From: an uncultured Clostridia bacterium
GTDB lineage: Bacteria > Bacillota > Clostridia > Christensenellales > Borkfalkiaceae
DNA: 10,169 nt
Assembly: GCA_947174955.1 (NCBI GenBank)
Contig: CAMWKX010000033.1
Span: 1 to 10,169, forward strand
Direction of reading: 5' to 3'
The notes below the pieces were generated by a model that was not told the DNA's origin, did not search any database, and saw only the letters and a program-made list of their open reading frames with translations. How positions within the stretch are numbered: position 1 is the stretch's first letter; the number at the start of each line of letters is the position of its first letter. A program made the translations under genes and the position numbers. This document shows positions 5,381 through 10,169 of the stretch, piece after piece.

Positions 5381-5911
5381 TTATTCGCCGAAATATCTCT
5401 TCAAAAGGCCTGCAAAGCCTGCGCCGTGACGAGCCTCGTCCTTTGCCATCTCGTGAACGGTGTCGTGAATTGCGTCGTATCCGAGCTGCTTAGCCTTCTT
5501 TGCGATTGCCATTTTGCCCTCGCAAGCGCCAGCTTCCGCCGCCGCGCGAAGCTCTAAGTTCTTCTTGGTCGAATTGGTTACGACTTCACCCAAAAGCTCT
5601 GCGAACTTGGAAGCGTGTTCAGCCTCCTCCAAAGCGTAACGCTTGAAAGCTTCGGCTACCTCGGGATAACCTTCGCGGTCGGCAACTCTTGCCATAGCAA
5701 GGTACATACCTACCTCGGTGCACTCGCCGGCAAAGTTGGCGCGCAGTCCGTCCATAACTTCCTTGTCTTCAACCACGCCGTCGCCGATATGGTGTTCAGC
5801 CGCATAAACGGTCTTGGTCTCTTCCACGGGTGCAAAGGTCTTAGCCTTGCATACGGGGCAAACTTCTACGTCGTCGGCTACAATTTCGCCGCAAACTGTA
5901 CATCTTTTCAT
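5381..5911 (-). CDS. Rubrerythrin with N-terminal rubredoxin-like module
   Basis: Cytosolic non-haem iron protein of 176 residues that reduces hydrogen peroxide in anaerobes with electrons from NAD(P)H through redox partners. The first 30 residues form a short rubredoxin-like iron site (C4, C7, C18, C21). The ferritin-like four-helix domain follows (about 50-173), with diiron ligands expected among E63/E66, E96 and H99 in EEAEH, E126/E131, and E159 and H162 in DEARH. This order is the reverse of classical rubrerythrin, as in clostridial reverse rubrerythrins. The ATG at 5911 is chosen because AGGAG lies 9 nt upstream; an in-frame upstream extension would run through the promoter. It has its own promoter with an overlapping palindrome and its own terminator. 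Confidence 0.93.
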   Translation of the reverse strand: MKRCTVCGEIVADDVEVCPVCKAKTFAPVEETKTVYAAEHHIGDGVVEDKEVMDGLRANFAGECTEVGMYLAMARVADREGYPEVAEAFKRYALEEAEHASKFAELLGEVVTNSTKKNLELRAAAEAGACEGKMAIAKKAKQLGYDAIHDTVHEMAKDEARHGAGFAGLLKRYFGE

Positions 5912-5952
5912 ATTGATACACTCCTGAAAATTTTTATTTTTTGTTTGTTCAC

Positions 5953-5981
5953 ATTCTACCATAATATGGTAAAAATTTCAA
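5953..5981 (-). promoter_or_regulatory. Promoter of rubrerythrin gene
   Basis: On the minus strand TTGAAA (5981-5976), a 17-nt spacer and TAGAAT (5958-5953) form a good SigA-type promoter, giving a leader of about 35 nt. It begins only 4 nt past the stop codon of the HAD gene, so read-through from argS-HAD may add to expression. Confidence 0.8.
5957..5971. promoter_or_regulatory. 7-1-7 palindromic operator candidate
   Basis: TACCATA-A-TATGGTA is a perfect 7-1-7 inverted repeat filling most of the spacer of the rubrerythrin promoter and touching its -10. Fur-family boxes, including the PerR box of Bacillus, share the 7-1-7 architecture, though the bases here differ from the published PerR consensus. 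Occupancy would block RNA polymerase, so peroxide- or metal-relieved repression is the simplest reading. Confidence 0.55.
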
Positions 5982-5985
5982 CAGT

Positions 5986-6633
5986 TTAACCCAAAATTTC
6001 ACGCTGTAATTTTTCAAAATTTTCGGCGAACCGCGTAGCGCCCGCCTCTTCGAGCTGCTGTCTGCTGCGGTACCCCCAAAGCACCGATATGCAGTCCAGC
6101 CCCGCGTTTGAAGCAGTTTCCACGTCCGCCTCGCCGTCGCCTACGAACAGGCACTCATCTTTTTTAACGCCGAGCTTTTCCAGAATACCGTACACCGCCT
6201 GCGGGTCGGGCTTTAAAGGTACGCCGTCCGTCTGCCCCAAGATACAGTCAAACGCGTACTTTTTGAAAAATATCTCTTCTGCACGCATTGCCGCGGCGTG
6301 CGGCTTGTTGGTCAGTATCGCGAGCTTCACTCCCGCGCTTTTCAAAGCGCAGAGCGCCTCGTCCTCACCGTCAAAAATACGCGAAAGCTCGTTATCGCTC
6401 TGTGCGTATATAACTTTGTAATATCCCAAAATCTCGTCAAGTCTGTGTAAATTCTCCTTACCGATTGCAAGGCGGACAAGCTCCCGCGCGCCGTTGCCGA
6501 TATAGCTTTGCGCCTGCTTTCGCGTTATCTGCGGCAAGTTAAAATGCGCAAGCGTACCGTTGAGTACGAATAAAATGTCGTTAAGGCTGTCTAAAAGCGT
6601 GCCGTCCAAATCGAAAATAACCGCTTTATACAT
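5986..6633 (-). CDS. HAD-superfamily phosphatase, phosphoglycolate phosphatase-like
   Basis: Phosphatase of 215 residues with the HAD fold and a helical C1 cap (about 16-85), the type seen in Gph, PpaX and beta-phosphoglucomutases. Catalytic motifs are all present: FDLDGT with nucleophile D8 and acid D10, LTNK (107-110), KPDP with K141, and VGDGEAD with D166 and D170 for magnesium. The substrate could be phosphoglycolate, pyrophosphate or another small phosphate ester; sequence alone does not tell. The ATG begins 1 nt after the argS stop (TAA-T-ATG), so it is very probably translated by re-initiation from argS. No terminator lies between it and the rubrerythrin promoter. Confidence 0.9.
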   Translation of the reverse strand: MYKAVIFDLDGTLLDSLNDILFVLNGTLAHFNLPQITRKQAQSYIGNGARELVRLAIGKENLHRLDEILGYYKVIYAQSDNELSRIFDGEDEALCALKSAGVKLAILTNKPHAAAMRAEEIFFKKYAFDCILGQTDGVPLKPDPQAVYGILEKLGVKKDECLFVGDGEADVETASNAGLDCISVLWGYRSRQQLEEAGATRFAENFEKLQREILG

Positions 6634-6634
6634 A

Positions 6635-8326
6635 TTACATTTTCTCGGGAACGCCTATACCGAGAAGCCCCAGCGCGTTGGTAAGCGTCTGCTTTGTAGC
6701 AGCCGTGAGCGCAATGCGGAAAGCTTTTGCGCCCTCTTCCGCGGTTAAAATTTTGCAGTCGAAATAGAATTTGTTGAACTTCTGCGAAAGGTCTACGGCA
6801 TATCGCGCGATAATGCTCGGCTCGAACTTCTCCGCCGCCTCCTTTACCGCGTCGGGGAAGGAGGCAAGCGTCTTTATAACCTCGTATTCCTGCGGGAGCA
6901 ATTCGGGAACGGCAAACTGCGACCAATCGACGTTCTCAGCCTTTTGAAGTACGGAATTTGCGCGCGCGCAGGTGTACTGGCAGTAAACGCCCGTTTCGCC
7001 CTCGAAGCTTAAAACCTTGTCGTATGAGAACACAATATCCTTGATTTTGTTGTTGTACAGCGCGCCGAAAATAACCGAGCCTACGCCCACCTTTTCGGCA
7101 ATCTCGCGCTTGTTTTCAAGTGCGGGATTTTTCTCGTTTATGACCGTATATGCCTTTTCCACGCACTTTTCGATTACGTCTTCGAGCCATACGACCTTGC
7201 CCTTTCTCGTGGACATTGCGCCGTCTTCGAGCGAAACCATTCCGTACGCAACGTGCACCATATCCTTCGCCCAGTCCTTGCCCAGAAGTTCGAGCACCTT
7301 GAAAATCTGCTTGAAATGTAAATTCTGCTGATAAGCTACGACGTACAGACATTTATAAAAGTCGTAATTTGCCTTGCGATAATACGCCGCCGCGAGGTCG
7401 CGCGTGGCGTACAGCGACGCGCCGTCCGAACGCAGTATCAGGCAGGGCGGCATTCCGTAGCTTTCGAGGTCGACTATCTTCGCCCCCTCGCTCGTCTTTA
7501 AAAGCCCCTTTTCTTCAAGCTCGTCGATTACTGGCTGCATTTTATCGGAATAGAAACGCTCGCCGTTGTAGCTGTCGAACTTGACGCCGAGACGTTCGTA
7601 AATCTTGTTAACGTAGGCAAGCGTGAGCGACTTGAACCACTCGAAAATTTCGTTCGCCTCTCTATCGCCGCTCTCGATTAAACGGAAGTATTCGCGGGCT
7701 TCCGCCTCCATTTCCTCGGTCGCCTCGCTGTTAAAGCGCACGTATAAATCGTTGACCGCGTGTATGCCGCCCTTTTCGACTTCCTCTTTATTGCCCCAGT
7801 GCTTGTATGCGCAGATGAGCTTGCCGAACTGCGTGCCGTAGTCGCCGAGGTGGTTTATGCCCACGACTTTGTAGCCGAGAAATTCGTAGATTTTGTACAG
7901 CGCGCTGCCCAGAACGGTCGTGGAAAGGTGACCTATGTGGAAAGGTTTTGCGATGTTTACCGACGAATAGTCGATACACACCGTTTTGCCGTTGCCCTCC
8001 GTAGACGAACCGTATTCGCCTCCCATCACTCCGATTTTCAGAATTTCCGCAAGCGTATCCTTCGCCAGACCCTCTTTGTCGATTTTGAAATTCAGATAGC
8101 CGTTAACCGCCGAAACTTCCTTAATTACATTGTCGCAAGTAATCTGAGCCGCAAGTTCCTCGGCAATTTTGACGGGAGCTTTACGCAAAATCTTTGCGAA
8201 TTTGAAGCAAGGCAGGGCATAGTCGCCCAATTCGGTATTGGGCGGGAGCGCTATCGCCGCTTCGATTTCGGCTGCCGCCACGCCGTCCACGTTGATTTTT
8301 TCTGCTATATATTTTTTGTAGTCCAT
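6635..8326 (-). CDS. argS: Arginyl-tRNA synthetase
   Basis: Class I synthetase charging tRNA-Arg with arginine in the cytosol; 563 residues from the chosen start, normal for the family. The N-terminal tRNA-contacting domain covers about 1-110. The catalytic Rossmann fold carries the HIGH motif (130-133), and the KMSKS-equivalent loop is the ArgS-typical MSTRKG (371-376). The DALR anticodon-binding domain ends in the characteristic LLGIGVPEKM. The start at 8326 (MDYKKYIAEKI) fits the family N-terminus; an in-frame ATG at 8338 would add MNVI, and neither has a clear SD. It forms an operon with the HAD gene and is divergent from ychF across about 115 nt. Confidence 0.95.
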   Translation of the reverse strand: MDYKKYIAEKINVDGVAAAEIEAAIALPPNTELGDYALPCFKFAKILRKAPVKIAEELAAQITCDNVIKEVSAVNGYLNFKIDKEGLAKDTLAEILKIGVMGGEYGSSTEGNGKTVCIDYSSVNIAKPFHIGHLSTTVLGSALYKIYEFLGYKVVGINHLGDYGTQFGKLICAYKHWGNKEEVEKGGIHAVNDLYVRFNSEATEEMEAEAREYFRLIESGDREANEIFEWFKSLTLAYVNKIYERLGVKFDSYNGERFYSDKMQPVIDELEEKGLLKTSEGAKIVDLESYGMPPCLILRSDGASLYATRDLAAAYYRKANYDFYKCLYVVAYQQNLHFKQIFKVLELLGKDWAKDMVHVAYGMVSLEDGAMSTRKGKVVWLEDVIEKCVEKAYTVINEKNPALENKREIAEKVGVGSVIFGALYNNKIKDIVFSYDKVLSFEGETGVYCQYTCARANSVLQKAENVDWSQFAVPELLPQEYEVIKTLASFPDAVKEAAEKFEPSIIARYAVDLSQKFNKFYFDCKILTAEEGAKAFRIALTAATKQTLTNALGLLGIGVPEKM

Positions 8327-8383
8327 AATTACGTTCATTTTATCACACGCGCAAAATTTTAGCAACTTTTAGCGCAAACCGTT

Positions 8384-8411
8384 TTGAATTTTTAAGTGTT
8401 TATATTATAAT
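8384..8411 (+). promoter_or_regulatory. Promoter of ychF
   Basis: TTGAAT (8384-8389), a 16-nt spacer and TATAAT (8406-8411) give a leader of about 26 nt. TATAAT also reads on the minus strand (8409-8404), so argS may share the same AT-rich core, but no -35 is visible for that direction. An imperfect hairpin (GCGCAAAA 8349-8356 with TTTTAGCGC 8367-8375) would lie in an argS leader. Confidence 0.65.
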
Positions 8412-8443
8412 TTAAGAAAACATTATCAGAGGTTTATCGACTT

Positions 8444-9544
8444 ATGAAATTAGGCGTTGTCGGACTGCCCAACGTGGGAAAGTCAACACTGTTTAACGCT
8501 ATTACTCACGCAGGGGCGGAAGCCGCAAACTACCCATTTTGCACGATCGAGCCCAACGTGGGCGTGGTTGCCGTTCCCGACGAGCGGCTGGACAAGCTTG
8601 CCGCTTTATACCAGAGCAAAAAGGTCACTCCCGCCATTGTTGAATTCGTAGACATTGCCGGTCTTGTCAAGGGCGCTTCCCGCGGCGAGGGTTTGGGCAA
8701 CAAATTTTTATCGCACATACGCGAGTGCGACGCCGTCGTACACGTCGTGCGCTGTTTCGAGGACGAAAACGTTACTCACGTAAGCAACGCCGTCGACCCC
8801 ATTGCCGACATTACCACCATTACCTTGGAGCTGATTTTAGCGGATATCGAGGCGGTTAACAAGCGCCAGGACAGAATCCGCAACACGGCTAAGGGCGGCG
8901 CGAACAAGGAAGCCGCGGCGGAATACGCCGTATTGGAACGGCTGGAAAAACATTTATCCGAGGAAAAGCCCGCCCGTCTTTTCGGGTGCGACAAATCGGA
9001 AAAGCCGTTTATTGACAACCTCTTCCTTCTGACGGCTAAGCCCGTAATTTACGCGGCTAACATTTCCGAGTTCGATATGGGCAAGCCCGAGGACGAGATT
9101 GCAAACGTTGTTAAAGTAAAAGAATACGCCGCCCAAGAAGGCAGCGAAGTTATGGTTATTTGCGCCAAGACCGAAGAAGAACTCTCGCAGATGGAGCCCG
9201 ACGAGTGCGCTATGTTTCTGGAAGAGCTCGGACTTTCCGAGAGCGGACTTAACCGTCTTATAAAAAAGAGCTACCACCTTTTGGGGCTCATATCCTACCT
9301 CACCGCAGGCGAAAAGGAAACGCGCGCCTGGACTATCGTCAACGGCACGAAAGCTCCGCAGGCGGCGGGCGTTATTCACACCGATTTCGAAAAGGGCTTT
9401 ATCCGCGCGGAAGTCGTTGAGTGGCAGACGCTTTTGGAATGCGGCGGACTTGTCGGCGCGCGCGAAAAAGGCAAGGTGCGCTCCGAGGGCAAGGAATACG
9501 TCGTCAAGGACGGCGACGTTATCTTATTCCGCTTCAACGTCTAA
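8444..9544 (+). CDS. ychF: YchF/OLA1-family ATPase
   Basis: Universal Obg-related P-loop ATPase of 366 residues, normal length, associated with ribosomes and stress tolerance. Motifs are G1 GLPNVGKST (7-15), switch I region with T34, G3 DIAG (70-73) and, in the G4 position, NISE (206-209) instead of NKxD, the change that makes this family prefer ATP over GTP. A coiled-coil insert covers about 125-205, and a TGS domain runs to the C-terminus (about 282-364, LISYLTAGEKETRAW to DGDVILFRF). The ATG follows CAGAGG by 11 nt. The gene has its own promoter, a downstream hairpin terminator, and a 21-nt tail-to-tail overlap with the ABC gene. Confidence 0.96.
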   Translation: MKLGVVGLPNVGKSTLFNAITHAGAEAANYPFCTIEPNVGVVAVPDERLDKLAALYQSKKVTPAIVEFVDIAGLVKGASRGEGLGNKFLSHIRECDAVVHVVRCFEDENVTHVSNAVDPIADITTITLELILADIEAVNKRQDRIRNTAKGGANKEAAAEYAVLERLEKHLSEEKPARLFGCDKSEKPFIDNLFLLTAKPVIYAANISEFDMGKPEDEIANVVKVKEYAAQEGSEVMVICAKTEEELSQMEPDECAMFLEELGLSESGLNRLIKKSYHLLGLISYLTAGEKETRAWTIVNGTKAPQAAGVIHTDFEKGFIRAEVVEWQTLLECGGLVGAREKGKVRSEGKEYVVKDGDVILFRFNV

Positions 9545-10169
9545 TAATGATTTAATAATCTCTTCACGCAAGGGGGAATTCGCACCGAATTCTCCCTTGG
9601 TTTCGTTTTGCAAATCTTTCAAAATTTTGCCGCCGCGCATTACGATTATTCTGTCGGCAAGATACAGCGCCTCGTCGATATCGTGCGTAACGAAAATTAC
9701 TCCCCTTTCCTCTTCCGTCTGCAATTCTTTAAACATCTCCATTACGGAAAGCTTGGTCTTTAAATCGAGCGAGGAAAAGGGTTCGTCCATCAACAAAACG
9801 TCCGACTTTTTCAAAAACGCGCGGCAAAGTGATACCCTTTGCGCTTCACCGCCCGAAAGTTGCGCGGGATACGATTTCAATTTGTCTTTCAACCCCGTTC
9901 GTTCAAGCATATGTGCCGCGCAATCGCCGTCCGCACCCGTAAATTTCAGATTGCCCTCAACCGTTAAATTGGGGATAAGCCGAGGGGTCTGGAACACGTA
10001 AGAAACGCTCTTTTGAGTAATTTCGCCGCCGTAGGCGATAAGTCCCGCAACAGCATTCAAAAGCGTGGTTTTGCCGCACCCGCTTTCGCCGAGAATACAA
10101 GTAATCCCATTATCTTCGATATCGAGATTGAAATTTTCATAGACGGTCAGATTTTTATATTTTTTAGTC
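9524..10169 (-). CDS. ABC transporter ATP-binding protein, NitT/TauT type (5' end outside window)
   Basis: Partial gene; 214 codons are visible and the frame stays open to the right edge, so the start lies beyond 10169. Numbering from the first visible residue, it has Walker A GESGCGKT (27-34), a Q-loop in YVFQTPRL (Q60), the signature LSGGEAQ (104-110), Walker B VLLMDEP (124-130), D-loop SSLD (132-135) and switch histidine in VTHD (H162). The sequence is most like ATPases of nitrate/sulfonate/taurine or thiamine-precursor importers (SsuB/TauB type). It would couple ATP hydrolysis to a membrane permease, presumably encoded off-window together with a binding protein; the substrate is unknown. 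Its last 21 nt overlap the 3' end of ychF. Confidence 0.9.
   Translation of the reverse strand, partial: TKKYKNLTVYENFNLDIEDNGITCILGESGCGKTTLLNAVAGLIAYGGEITQKSVSYVFQTPRLIPNLTVEGNLKFTGADGDCAAHMLERTGLKDKLKSYPAQLSGGEAQRVSLCRAFLKKSDVLLMDEPFSSLDLKTKLSVMEMFKELQTEEERGVIFVTHDIDEALYLADRIIVMRGGKILKDLQNETKGEFGANSPLREEIIKSLLDVEAE
9569..9609 (+). terminator. ychF terminator inside opposing ABC gene
   Basis: CAAGGGGGAATTCG (9569-9582) pairs with CGAATTCTCCCTTG (9586-9599) over 14 bp with a CAC loop, followed by GTTTCGTTTT. The single non-Watson-Crick pair is G-U on the plus strand but C-A on the minus strand, so the hairpin suits ychF transcripts. It lies wholly within the coding sequence of the convergent ABC ATPase, where it encodes roughly KGEFGANSPL. 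Confidence 0.65.

Noticed and set aside
5912..5962. Longer rubrerythrin start adding 17 residues
   Set aside because: That segment contains the leader, the SD and most of the -10 and operator region; the ATG at 5911 has AGGAG and matches the family N-terminus.
7760..8362. 200-codon plus-strand frame opposite argS
   Set aside because: Antisense shadow; argS motifs are unambiguous on the other strand and no SD supports it.
8339..8443. T-box or other riboswitch upstream of argS
   Set aside because: The intergenic space is too short for a T-box and lacks its conserved antiterminator; only a weak hairpin is visible.

Overview
The window looks like a chromosomal housekeeping segment from an anaerobic Firmicute, most likely an uncultured clostridial lineage; the taxonomy is an inference. 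The pointers are a rubrerythrin with the rubredoxin-like module at its N-terminus, tandem DegV proteins, SigA-type promoters (TTGACA-17-TATAAT), short intergenic gaps, AGGAG-type ribosome binding sites and a tRNA with an encoded CCA end. I see no transposase, integrase, phage gene or CRISPR array.

Layout. Positions 1-202 are non-coding and hold inverted repeats plus a partial copy of the tRNA 3' end. A minus-strand tRNA-Ser(CGA) follows (203-292). Then come two plus-strand units: an ilvA-ridA operon (468-2054) with a consensus promoter, and two tandem degV paralogues (2131-3985), each with its own promoter. A shared terminator separates these from a minus-strand block. Read in transcription order, that block is argS and a HAD phosphatase (stop and start 1 nt apart), then rubrerythrin with its own promoter and a 7-1-7 palindrome, then a 119-residue protein that is one-fifth cysteine, then a YihY/BrkB membrane protein. 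Divergent from argS is ychF (8444-9544). It converges on, and overlaps by 21 nt, a minus-strand NitT/TauT-type ABC ATPase that runs off the right edge.

Functional links. IlvA releases reactive enamine/imine intermediates that RidA hydrolyses, so that pair is a make-and-clean-up unit. The DegV proteins probably present fatty acids to a FakA-type kinase encoded elsewhere. Rubrerythrin is a peroxide-reducing enzyme, and the palindrome inside its promoter suggests repression by a Fur/PerR-like regulator. ArgS and YchF serve translation.

The items most worth a second look are the Cys-Gly-Cys repeat protein, the rubrerythrin operator, the perfect 19-bp inverted repeat that contains the tRNA 3' end, and the YchF terminator embedded in the coding sequence of the opposing ABC gene. 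I do not see a complete new multi-gene system here.
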